NCBI RefSeq assembly: GCF_036108815.1
Contig: NZ_CP107985.1
Span: forward strand, 372,001-436,000
Direction: 5' to 3'
DNA length: 64,000 nt
DNA from: Streptomyces sp. NBC_00353
GTDB taxonomy: Bacteria > Actinomycetota > Actinomycetes > Streptomycetales > Streptomycetaceae
Below, piece by piece: positions 26,185 to 34,032 of this stretch. The notes below the pieces were generated by a model, which had not been told where the DNA came from, did no database searches, and saw only the letters and a program-made list of their open reading frames with translations. The translations under genes were made by a program, and so were the position numbers. Within the stretch, counting starts at the first letter, position 1; each line of letters starts with the position of its first letter.

Positions 26185-28584
26185 CTAGTCGCTCTCTTCA
26201 GTGCGGTGCTCGTTCAACTCGCGTACGACAGCCATCTCGCCATCCAAAACCCGCTCACCATCCACAACCGGGACACCATCCACAACCGAGACACCGCCCG
26301 TGACCGGAACACCATCGACGACCGGGGTGCGGTCCGTGACCGGAACACCATCCGTAGCCGAGGCACGGTCCGTGACCGGAACACCATCCGTAGCCGAGGC
26401 ACGGTCCGTGACCGGAACACCATCCACGGCCGAGGCGCGGTCCGTGACCGGGACACCGCCCGTGACCGAGGCGTTGTCTGTGACCAGGGCGTTGTTTGTG
26501 ACCGGAACACCATCCACAACCGAGGCGCCGCCCATGACCGAGGCACGGTCCGTGACCGGGACGCCGCCCGTGACCAGGGCGTTGTCTGTGACCGGGACGC
26601 CATCCAAGGGCGGGGCACCATCCACGACCGAGACACGGTCCGTGACCGGGACGCGGTCCGTGACCGGGGCCCGGTCCGCCGGGACACCATCCAAGGCCGG
26701 AGTGCGGTCCGTGACCGGGACGCCGCCCGTGACCGGGGCGTTGTGTGTGACCGGGGCACAGTCCGTGACCGGGTCGCCGCCCGTGACCGGGGCGTTGTCT
26801 GTGACCAGTGCGTTGTTTGTGACCGGGACACCGTCCATGACCGAGGCACGGTCCGTGACCGGGACGCCGCCCGTGGCCAGCGCGCCGTCCGTGACCGGGA
26901 CGCGGTCCGTGACCGGGGCGCCGTCCGTGACCGGGGCCCGGTCCGCCGGGACACCATCCAAGGCCGGGGTGCGGTCCGTGGCCGGGGTGCGGTCCGTGGC
27001 CGTCTCATGCGGCGGACCGCTTTCCCGCCCGGCCGTGGCAAACGCGGCAAGGCCCGCGAACGACGCATCGGGCGGCACCGCGGCCACGCTCTGCCCACGG
27101 ACGGCACCACCGGGCTGCGGACCCACAAGGTCGTTACGGATACTGCGGCGCCTGGGCAGCCCACCGGGCGTGGTGTCCACCGCACCAGACGTCTCCACCG
27201 CCACCGTGCGCACCGGCTCCGCCACCGCCACCGCGGCCGGGGCCGGGGCCGGGGCCGGCCCGCTCACCACAGCAGGCAACTGGCTGAAAAACTTGTGCGG
27301 CACGACCACAACCACCGACGTGCCCAGCCACGGCGAGTCCGCGAAAGTCACCCGGATCCCATAACGACGCGCCAGAGCCCCCACCACACGCAGACCCAGA
27401 TTCGCGTCCTCCGAGATACCACCGAGACCCGGGCCCCTCGACGTACCCGCCAAGGACTGCTCCGCCTCGCGCTTCTTCTCCTCGCTCAGCCCCTTGCCCG
27501 CATCCTGGATCTCAATACCGACCCCGTTGGGCACCTCCTTACCGGAGACGACCACAGCCTCGGTCGGCGGCGAGTACCGCGCCGCGTTATCCAGAAGATG
27601 CGCAAAAATCAGCGTGAGGTGGTCCACCAGACCCCCGTCAACACCCAGTTCAGGCAGATGACGGACCTGGACACGATCGAAATCCTTGATCCGGCCGATA
27701 CCACCACGCACCACACTCAGCAGCCGCTGCGGCTCCTGCCACTGCCGCCCCGGCCGGTCCGAACCCCCCAGCACACCGACACTGGCCGCCAGACAGTCAG
27801 CAGGACCGATCTCCTGGTCCAACTCCATAAGACCCCGGGCCACCACAGGCAACCGCCCGTGCTCACCCTGCATCTCATGCAACCGCCCACGCAACTTACT
27901 CGTCAGCACATGAATCCGGCTGCCGATACTGATCACAGCCTGCTCCGCCGACGTCGACCGGTCGAACTCCTCCTCCACACCGATCAACGCAGTCCGCAGA
28001 ACCTTCCGCAACTCCGCACCCAACTGCGGTCCCGCATCCGCGTCCCGGCCGACCTCCAACAAAATGTCATCAATGGCCTCCCCCTCCCGCAAACGCTTCA
28101 ACGCATCAGGCAAATACACATCCCCGAGCCTGCCCACCACAGCCCGCTGAACAGCAAGCCGCTCCTCCCACACCCCCGCCTGCGCCACCACACCAACCTC
28201 ATGCGCCCGCGCCAACTCAACAAGCCGAGCCTCGAAATCCCGGGCCTGCTCGACCAGTTCCGCACGCAGACCCGACCGCTCACCCCCGAAACTCCTCTCC
28301 AGACCCGCCACATGCTGCTCCCACTGCCGCGACAACTCAGCCTGCGACCGGCGGAAACCCTCATCACCACGCCGCAACTGCCCCCGAGCACGCACCAACA
28401 AACGCACACACACAGCACTGGCCGCAGTAGCCGCCACACCCACAAACGTCGCAGGAACCTGAACCTGATCAGGACCCCCGACCACCGCAGCGACCGTCCC
28501 AGCCCCTAAAGCCAACGGCATCAACCACCAGCTATACGAAACAACCAACGCACGCCCCGCCGAAGGCGAAGAGGCAAGTTCCAT
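26185..28584 (-). CDS. Conservon sensor histidine-kinase-like protein (CvnA) with hexapeptide repeat tail
   Basis: The 799-residue membrane protein has two N-terminal hydrophobic segments (WWLMPLALGAGTVAAVVG and VPATFVGVAATAASAVCVRLL), a long coiled region, and a HATPase domain with HLLDNAARYSPP and EIQDAGKGLS. Where CvnA proteins usually read LDH in the helix before the ATPase domain, this one reads LDQ, so the phospho-acceptor may be absent. The last roughly 270 residues contain about 43 hexapeptides of the type PVTDRA / PVTDGV. The start at 28584 follows GAAGGA; upstream codons are open but A/C-biased. It heads the operon cvnA-B-C-D-P450. Confidence 0.9.
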   Translation of the reverse strand: MELASSPSAGRALVVSYSWWLMPLALGAGTVAAVVGGPDQVQVPATFVGVAATAASAVCVRLLVRARGQLRRGDEGFRRSQAELSRQWEQHVAGLERSFGGERSGLRAELVEQARDFEARLVELARAHEVGVVAQAGVWEERLAVQRAVVGRLGDVYLPDALKRLREGEAIDDILLEVGRDADAGPQLGAELRKVLRTALIGVEEEFDRSTSAEQAVISIGSRIHVLTSKLRGRLHEMQGEHGRLPVVARGLMELDQEIGPADCLAASVGVLGGSDRPGRQWQEPQRLLSVVRGGIGRIKDFDRVQVRHLPELGVDGGLVDHLTLIFAHLLDNAARYSPPTEAVVVSGKEVPNGVGIEIQDAGKGLSEEKKREAEQSLAGTSRGPGLGGISEDANLGLRVVGALARRYGIRVTFADSPWLGTSVVVVVPHKFFSQLPAVVSGPAPAPAPAAVAVAEPVRTVAVETSGAVDTTPGGLPRRRSIRNDLVGPQPGGAVRGQSVAAVPPDASFAGLAAFATAGRESGPPHETATDRTPATDRTPALDGVPADRAPVTDGAPVTDRVPVTDGALATGGVPVTDRASVMDGVPVTNNALVTDNAPVTGGDPVTDCAPVTHNAPVTGGVPVTDRTPALDGVPADRAPVTDRVPVTDRVSVVDGAPPLDGVPVTDNALVTGGVPVTDRASVMGGASVVDGVPVTNNALVTDNASVTGGVPVTDRASAVDGVPVTDRASATDGVPVTDRASATDGVPVTDRTPVVDGVPVTGGVSVVDGVPVVDGERVLDGEMAVVRELNEHRTEESD
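26236..27003 (-). repeat. About 43 tandem 18-bp repeats inside cvnA
   Basis: The repeats encode P/L/S-V-T/M/V-D/N/G-R/G/N-A/V hexapeptides. The period is 18 bp with only two five-residue units, so the frame is kept, which points to selection on the protein. Longer blocks (for example the unit series around SVMDGVPVTNNALVTDNA) recur, showing growth by unequal exchange. Confidence 0.9.
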
Positions 28585-28960
28585 CTGCATCCTTCGAAGC
28601 AAACGACCGAACAAAAAAGACAACACACACCAGACACCACACGAAACACAACGCGAGACAACCCCACACACCCACGTCAACCCGCAGCGCCACAACCGAC
28701 CCTATCGGGTCCCACACCAAAAGGATCAACCCCCACCACCCACCAAGACACACCACGACGCACGCCAACCACACCCACACAACCCACCCAGCAACCCCAG
28801 GGCTTCGGCGAACTTGCGTGGCGTCCGTTTTGCGCTCGAGCGAGGCCGGCTTCGACAAGATCAAGACGGTTCGCGCGAACGCCATGCCATGGGAGGAGGC
28901 GGCGACGTCCCGCCGTGGCGCGAAACCACCGCCCACTCACCGCCCCAGCCCTTGCTTCAC
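28585..28960. other. cvnA upstream region with strong A/C strand bias
   Basis: Between cvnA and the divergent DUF2975 gene. From 28610 to 28800 the plus strand is almost only A and C (repeated CACACACC-like words), so a leftward leader RNA would be G/U-rich. No gene is supported. Confidence 0.45.
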
Positions 28961-28977
28961 CTATCGATATTCGATAG
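28961..28977. promoter_or_regulatory. Perfect inverted repeat, operator of the DUF2975/Xre pair
   Basis: CTATCGA-TAT-TCGATAG is a perfect seven-base inverted repeat 33 bp before the DUF2975 start, AT-rich against its surroundings. The Xre protein encoded by the second gene is the natural candidate to bind it, by inference. Confidence 0.6.
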
Positions 28978-29009
28978 ATTCCCATCGTAACTCGATGGAG
29001 GGATGGGTC

Positions 29010-29501
29010 ATGGGAAAGCTGACAGTGCGTGCGCTGCGGGCCGTGCTCGTGGTGGTGCTCGCCGGCACCGTGTTCGTACAGGCAGGAATGGTGTGGGCGT
29101 TGGCCAGCGGGAGTGACCCGGAGGACGGGTCGCTCCCGCTGACCCCACTGCGCGTGATCACGATCCTGGGCATGGTGTCGGTCCAGGTCGCCCTGGTCTG
29201 CGTATGGCGGCTGGTGGCAATGGTGCGACGCGGAACCGTGTTCTCCCACGCCGCCTTCCGGTACGTGGACGTCATGATCGGCGCGATCGTGTCGGCTTCC
29301 CTCGTATGGTTCGCCGTCACGGCCCTCAACGCGCCGGGCCAGCGGGACGACCCGGGCGTCACCGTCATCATGGGCGGGGTCGGCATGGCCATCCTGGGGG
29401 TCGCACTCATGGTCCTCGTGCTGCGGATGCTGCTCGCCCAGGCCGTCGCGCGCGACGTCGAAGCAGCGAAGATGCAGGCCGAGTTGGACGAGGTGATCTG
29501 A
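29010..29501 (+). CDS. DUF2975 membrane protein
   Basis: The 163-residue protein has four hydrophobic segments (ALRAVLVVVLAGTVFVQAGMVW; VITILGMVSVQVALVCVW; VDVMIGAIVSASLVWFAV; MAILGVALMVLVLRMLLAQAV) and ends in a charged amphipathic helix, as DUF2975 proteins do. GGAGGGATGGGTC precedes the ATG at 29010. It overlaps the next gene by one base (TGATG), a pairing with a small Xre regulator that is common in bacteria. Function unknown. Confidence 0.9.
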   Translation: MGKLTVRALRAVLVVVLAGTVFVQAGMVWALASGSDPEDGSLPLTPLRVITILGMVSVQVALVCVWRLVAMVRRGTVFSHAAFRYVDVMIGAIVSASLVWFAVTALNAPGQRDDPGVTVIMGGVGMAILGVALMVLVLRMLLAQAVARDVEAAKMQAELDEVI

Positions 29502-29722
29502 TGCCGATCGCCGTCGACATCGACGTGATGCTGGCCAGGCGGAAGATGTCCGTGGGCGAACTCGCGGACCGCGTAGGAATCACACCCGCCAACCTGGCGG
29601 TACTCAAGAACGGCCGCGCCAAGGCAGTGCGCTTCGCGACGCTCGCCGCACTCTGCGACGTGCTCAACTGCCAGCCGGGCGACCTGCTGCGCTGGGAAGC
29701 CGAGGACACCACGACCCGATGA
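29501..29722 (+). CDS. Small Xre-family regulator (YozG type)
   Basis: The 73-residue protein is a single helix-turn-helix: MLARRKMSVGELADRVGITPANLAVLKNGRAK, then FATLAALCDVLNCQPGDLLRW. This Cro/C1-like type regularly follows DUF2975 genes and is translationally coupled to it here. It probably represses its own operon at the palindrome at 28961. Confidence 0.92.
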   Translation: MPIAVDIDVMLARRKMSVGELADRVGITPANLAVLKNGRAKAVRFATLAALCDVLNCQPGDLLRWEAEDTTTR

Positions 29723-29859
29723 CATGCCCCAGGGGCGTAAAAACGCCTGGCACCACCAGCCCGTGACACGCATACCCGCCCGGGATACCCCACAGCCAGC
29801 AGACCGGATGAAAGGCCGTGGCCGGGTGCGGTTTACTGGCTTAATGTCTGATGGCCCGG

Positions 29860-30377
29860 CTACCAGCGCTTGAGTCTCTCTGCCAGGTCGTCGTGCCATT
29901 CCCAGCGCTCGGGATGTCGTCGGTCTCCGGCCCAAGAGCAACCACTGTGTCGGTCACCTGGTAAGTAGCGCGGTAGGCCAGGACCTCGGTGGCCAGGTCC
30001 ATCCACTCCTGAGTCTTCTCTGTCGGCGGTACGGCGCCGAGGACCGTCACAAACCACATGGGCATCAATGAACGGTCGCGGATCGCGTCGGCCAGGCACC
30101 CGCGCAGCAGCGCTGTCAGCTCCTTCTCCGCCTTGTCGCTCTCCTCGAGCAGCGAGGCCTTCGTCTCGCGCAGCGCGTCGTCCTGGTCCAGGGCAGCGCG
30201 TGCCTGTTGTGCGGGACCGTTCAGCTTCACGGCGCGCTGGTGGTGGTTGTCCGCGTGGGCGCGGGCCGACTCGAAGGTGAGGACTGCCTTCTGGTGTTCG
30301 GTCGCCCACGCTGGCGCAGGGTTCGCCGGCGACGGAGTAGTCGAGGTTGTTGGTGCCGTGTTGCATCGCGGTGCCAT
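29860..30377 (-). pseudogene. Frameshifted C-terminal fragment, possibly of a conjugative relaxase
   Basis: One frame carries a protein-like stretch (ALRETKASLLEESDKAEKEL, MPMWFVTVLGAVPPTEKTQEWMDLATEVLAYRATYQVTD, ALGPETDD). A second frame then supplies the end PERWEWHDDLAERLKRW and a stop at 29860. The WMDLATEVLAYRATYQVTD...ALGPE pattern resembles the extreme C-terminus of actinobacterial TraA/TrwC-like relaxases. A frameshift near 29915 and loss of the N-terminal part make it non-functional. The family call is tentative. Confidence 0.4.
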
Positions 30378-30451
30378 TCTGTGTGGTGTGGTCGGCGGTC
30401 GGCAGGCGCTGCCAGGAAGCCGTCTGGCGTCTTGGGCCGGGCGGCGGGTGC

Positions 30452-30952
30452 TCAGGTGCGGCTGTTGGGCCTGGGAGCGCTGTACGGCCGCAGAATCGCG
30501 TCACCGCCCCAGTCCCACATCCCCGGCTCGGCCTGGTCGCACAGCAGCAGGCAGAGCAAGCCGTCGTCGCCGGCGTCGTCCTCGTTGTAGGCCGACTCCG
30601 GCAGGATGTCGAAGCATCCGCCCACGCCCTCCATGCGGCGGGGGCAGGATGTCGAAGCATCCGCCCACGCCCTCCATGCGGCGGGCCAGGTGCAGCAGGC
30701 GCATCGGTCGGTGCGGGTCCAGCTCTCCCACGCCCAGCGCAGTTCGGTTCCACGCTTCAGGGAAGCCCGGACATTCAGCGTTCCCCGGACCGTCGCCCCC
30801 CCGGCCGGATCTTCATGCGCGAGCACCTTCGGATCGGATCTGGCCGGCCACCCGCCCCGCGGCTCCACCTGTACGACGCAACGGCCAGCCGAACGGCACC
30901 CGTCGTGTACGTCGGATACGTCGGCCCTCACCTCCCCAACAGCCTTACCAAC
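30452..30952 (-). pseudogene. Decayed hypothetical gene truncated by IS630, with a 43-bp tandem duplication
   Basis: Minus-strand text in two frames (ELRWAWESWTR; then DPHRPMRLLHLARRMEGVGG, CFDILPESAYNEDDAGDDG, LLCLLLCDQAEPGMWDWGG) reads as the end of one protein. A 43-bp direct duplication (30600-30642 and 30643-30685) shifts the frame, and a second shift lies near 30720. The N-terminal part is missing at the IS630 edge. I do not recognise the family. Confidence 0.45.
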
Positions 30953-32091
30953 TAGTGTCCTGCGCCAGAGATCCGTCGGCAGAAGCGGGCGAGGGAGTCG
31001 AGGATCTCTTCGGCGGTCTTGGTCCAGATGAACGGCTTGGGGTCTTCGTTCCAGTCCTTGACCCAGGCCCGGATATCGGCTTCCAGGGCCTGGATGTTCT
31101 TGTGTGCGCCACGACGGATCATCTGGTGGGCCAGGTAGCCGAACCACCGCTCGACCTGGTTGATCCACGAGGAGCCGGTCGGGGTGAAGTGCAGCTCGAA
31201 CCGCGGGTGTTTGGCCAGCCAGGCTCTGATCGCTGGAGTCGTGTGGGTGCCGTAATTGTCCACGATCAGGTGGACCTGCAGGTGAGCGGGCACCTCCTTG
31301 TCGATCCGGATCAGGAACTTCTTGAACTCCACGGCCCGGTGCCGGCGGTGCAGGGCCGTGATGACTTCCCCCGTGGCGACATCGAACGCGGCAAACAGTG
31401 CGGTCAGGCCGTTGCGCACATAGTCGTGGGTACGCCGCTCGGGCATACCGGGCATCATCGGCAGCACCGGCTGAGACCGGTCCAGAGCCTGGATCTGCGA
31501 CTTCTCGTCCACCGACAGCACCACCGCACCCTCGGGCGGGTCGAAGTACAGGCCCACGACGTCGTAGACCTTCTCCACGAACAACGGGTCCGTCGACAGC
31601 TTGAAAGTGTCCGCCAGATGCGGCTTGAGCTGGAACCGCCGCCAGATCCTGCCCACGGTCGACTTCGACAGGCCACTGTGCTGAGCCATCGACGTCCGCG
31701 ACCAGTGGGTGGCGTTCTTCGGCAGCTGTTCCAGCGTGGTGACCACCACCGCCTCCACCTGATCGACGCTGATGGTGGGCGGCCGGCCCGGCCGGGGCTC
31801 GTCGACCAGCCCGTCCAGCCGCTCGGCGAGGAAGCGTCGCCGCCACTTGCGGACCGTGTCCGCAGCCACCCGCAGATCCCGGGCGACCGCGATGATCGCC
31901 GGCACCTCCGGTCCCGCACACGCCAGCACAATCCGCGCCCGCAAGGCCAGTGCCTGGGCCGACGGCGCCCGACGCGTCCACCGCTCCAACACCGCCCGCT
32001 CGTCATCAGACAGCAGCAACGGTTGAAGCTTTGGTCCCCGACGAGGAACTGACGCACCAGCAGCAGAAGTCACACACCAACTAACGATCAA
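30952..32091 (-). CDS. IS630-family transposase
   Basis: The 379-residue DDE transposase has an N-terminal helix-turn-helix region (VPAIIAVARDLRVAADTVRKW), and catalytic residues in LSVDEKSQ, HLIVDNYGTH and SSWINQVERW. The last is followed by WFGYLAHQMIRRG, typical of IS630. Length and motifs are complete, so it is probably active. The stop codon overlaps the left terminal repeat of the element. Confidence 0.93.
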   Translation of the reverse strand: MIVSWCVTSAAGASVPRRGPKLQPLLLSDDERAVLERWTRRAPSAQALALRARIVLACAGPEVPAIIAVARDLRVAADTVRKWRRRFLAERLDGLVDEPRPGRPPTISVDQVEAVVVTTLEQLPKNATHWSRTSMAQHSGLSKSTVGRIWRRFQLKPHLADTFKLSTDPLFVEKVYDVVGLYFDPPEGAVVLSVDEKSQIQALDRSQPVLPMMPGMPERRTHDYVRNGLTALFAAFDVATGEVITALHRRHRAVEFKKFLIRIDKEVPAHLQVHLIVDNYGTHTTPAIRAWLAKHPRFELHFTPTGSSWINQVERWFGYLAHQMIRRGAHKNIQALEADIRAWVKDWNEDPKPFIWTKTAEEILDSLARFCRRISGAGH

Positions 32092-32108
32092 CTACTGGCG
32101 CAGGACAC
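30955..32108. mobile_element. IS630-family insertion sequence, intact
   Basis: Terminal inverted repeats share 14 bases exactly: GTGTCCTGCGCCAG at 30955-30968 and its complement at 32095-32108. Both ends are flanked by TA (30953-30954 and 32109-32110), the TA duplication expected of IS630. Joining the flanks restores CTAG, the same word that flanks the IS5-like unit to the right. Confidence 0.88.
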
Positions 32109-32156
32109 TAGGCCGTGTATCGAAAGTGGATCTTGAGTGACGGATGATCTCGGTGC

Positions 32157-33032
32157 ATGGGGCGGGGAGATCTCACGGACGAGCAGTGGACGGTGCTGGA
32201 GCCGTTGTTGCCGAAGGGCACGAGAGCGGGGCGGCCGCCTGTTTGGTCTCGGCGGCAGTTGATCGACGGCATAAGGTTCCGGGTTCGGACGGGTGTTCCG
32301 TGGCGCGACGTACCCTCCGAGTACGGGCCGTGGGGTCGGGTCTACGACCCGTTCCGCCGGTGGCAGCGGGAAGGCAGTTGGCACCGGATCTTCACCCAGC
32401 TTCAGTCCCAGGCCGACCTGAAGGGGGCGATCACGTGGGACCTGAGCGTTGACTCCACGGTATGTCGCGCCCATCAGCATGCGGCCGGGGCCCGGAAGCG
32501 GGGCGATCTACAGAAGGAGCCGCCGGGCGGTGTCTTCACCGAGCCTCGTGATCACGGACTTGGACGTTCGCGCGGCGGATTCACGACCAAGCTGCACGTG
32601 GCCGTCGAGCAGGGCCAGAAACTGATGTCGATCATGGTCACAGCCGGGCAGCGTGGAGACTCTCCGCAGTTTGAGCCTGTGCTGAACAGAGTCCGTGTGC
32701 CTCGCTCAGGGCCGGGACGGCCACGTGTCCGCCCCGATCGCGTGCGCGCTGACAAGGCGTACGCCTCCCGCGAGAACCGCGCCTACCTGCGCCGCCGCGG
32801 CATCCGCTGCACCATTCCCGACAAGGCCGACCAGGCGCGCAACCGCAGGAAACGCGGCTCCCGTGGCGGCCGGCCGCCACGTTTCGACCCGGTCGACTAC
32901 CGTGAGCGCCACGCTGTCGAGTGCGGAATCAACCGCCTCAAGAGACACCGAGCTGTGGCCACGAGGTACGACAAGCTCGCAGTCCGCTACGAGGCAACCA
33001 TCCTCATCGCGGCCGTCAACGAGTGGCTGTGA
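32157..33032 (+). CDS. IS5-family transposase
   Basis: The 291-residue transposase has the IS5/IS427-type layout: LTDEQWTVLEPLLPKG at the N-terminus, the first aspartate in TWDLSVDSTVCRAHQHAAG, the second in RVRADKAYASRENRAYLRRRGI and the C-terminal glutamate in ERHAVECGINRLKRHRAVATRYDK. It is one continuous frame and appears intact. Confidence 0.92.
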   Translation: MGRGDLTDEQWTVLEPLLPKGTRAGRPPVWSRRQLIDGIRFRVRTGVPWRDVPSEYGPWGRVYDPFRRWQREGSWHRIFTQLQSQADLKGAITWDLSVDSTVCRAHQHAAGARKRGDLQKEPPGGVFTEPRDHGLGRSRGGFTTKLHVAVEQGQKLMSIMVTAGQRGDSPQFEPVLNRVRVPRSGPGRPRVRPDRVRADKAYASRENRAYLRRRGIRCTIPDKADQARNRRKRGSRGGRPPRFDPVDYRERHAVECGINRLKRHRAVATRYDKLAVRYEATILIAAVNEWL

Positions 33033-33197
33033 CCCTCGGCTGTCACGCGGTGGGATCCAGGTTTCATGCCCCAGGCAGTTTCTGCCGCAGGGCACGCAGC
33101 CGAAGCCGTCCTCGCACACGATGTTGCGCTTCTGGGGGCGTTTCGATTCGCTTCCGGGCCGTAGGGTGCGCCGTGAGGTACACGTTTGGGGAGAGGA

Positions 33198-33758
33198 ATG
33201 ACCGTGGGTGATGTGCAGCTGGCGTGGCAGCGCTTGGTGGACTGGCTGGAGACGAATGCACCGGCGACTGCATCGTCGGTTCTCGCTCCCGCGACGCCGG
33301 CGGCGATCACTGCGGCAGAGAAGCGCATGGGCGTCGTTTTCCCGGTCGACCTTCGGACGTGGCTTCTGGCCTCCGGGGCCGACAACGGCCCTGTTGGTGT
33401 CACGGAGGGGGTCGTGCCCGGCAGCAACCGCGATTTGCTGGGACTCGCGGCCATGGGGCGGACGTACCACTTCAAGATGGAGATCGAGCGCGACGACCCG
33501 TCCCCCGATCCGGAGTTTCCCTTCTGGCATGAGCAGTGGATTCCGATCATCTCGGACGACGATACTTGTTACGGCAAGTTCCTGGATGCGCGTAGCGGTC
33601 AGATCGGTTCATTCGGCGATGGGGATGAGCCATCTTTCGGAGTTCACGAGTCACTGACCGCTCTGTTCAGCGAGACGGTCGTCCTCATGGAGCAGATTTC
33701 TGCGGGGGCGCAGGGCGCAACTGGACGTGTTCAGGGTGGCAGGCTGATCTGGAACTGA
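33198..33758 (+). CDS. SMI1/KNR4 (SUKH) family protein
   Basis: The 186-residue protein fits the SUKH fold: AITAAEKRMGVVFPVDLRTWLLASGADNG (about 38-66), then a DLLGL segment, WIPIISDDDTCYGKFLDARSGQIGSFGDGDEP (about 116-147) and SLTALFSETV. SUKH proteins are known mostly as immunity proteins of polymorphic toxin systems, though others are regulatory. No toxin gene is adjacent, so it may be an orphan immunity gene carried as cargo between the outer IS5 repeats. GGGGAGAGG precedes the ATG at 33198. Confidence 0.85.
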   Translation: MTVGDVQLAWQRLVDWLETNAPATASSVLAPATPAAITAAEKRMGVVFPVDLRTWLLASGADNGPVGVTEGVVPGSNRDLLGLAAMGRTYHFKMEIERDDPSPDPEFPFWHEQWIPIISDDDTCYGKFLDARSGQIGSFGDGDEPSFGVHESLTALFSETVVLMEQISAGAQGATGRVQGGRLIWN

Positions 33759-34032
33759 TGATCGGCGTACGCACCCAGGCCAACGGTGCCGATCGACACC
33801 ACGGGCCCACTGCTGTTTCTGCTGTGCTACTGCGGCTTGGCTGCGTCGACCCGGTCCTGGTCGCCGTCAATGACTGCACTGCTTTGGATCTCCCACCGTG
33901 ATTTGAACCTTCGCCGCACTGTTCGCGATCCACTTTCGATACAAGCCCTAGTGCCGTCCTCCACCCCCACGCCACCGCCTGCCGCGTCTCCGCAAGCCGG
34001 CGGGGTGTGGCTGTGCGACGGGAGACCATTCC
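33759..34032. other. Intergenic with the right IS5-like end
   Basis: Contains the right inverted repeat at 33927-33947 and the CTAG flank. No gene is supported; the downstream part is the 3' region of the LacI-type gene. Confidence 0.45.

Larger units (their letters stand above)
32112..33947. mobile_element. IS5-like unit whose outer inverted repeats enclose a SUKH gene
   Basis: GCCGTGTATCGAAAGTGGAT at the left (repeat 32112-32132) and the complementary repeat at 33927-33947 match at 19 of 21 positions, and CTAG flanks both (32108-32111, 33948-33951). Between them lie an IS5 transposase and an SMI1/KNR4 gene. A weak, degenerate repeat (GGATCCAGGTTTC, about 33053) just after the transposase could be an older right end. 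Confidence 0.6.

Noticed and set aside
25987..28509. Plus-strand open frame opposite cvnA
   Set aside because: Shadow of the hexapeptide-repeat gene; the opposite-strand product is compositionally odd and lacks a start signal.
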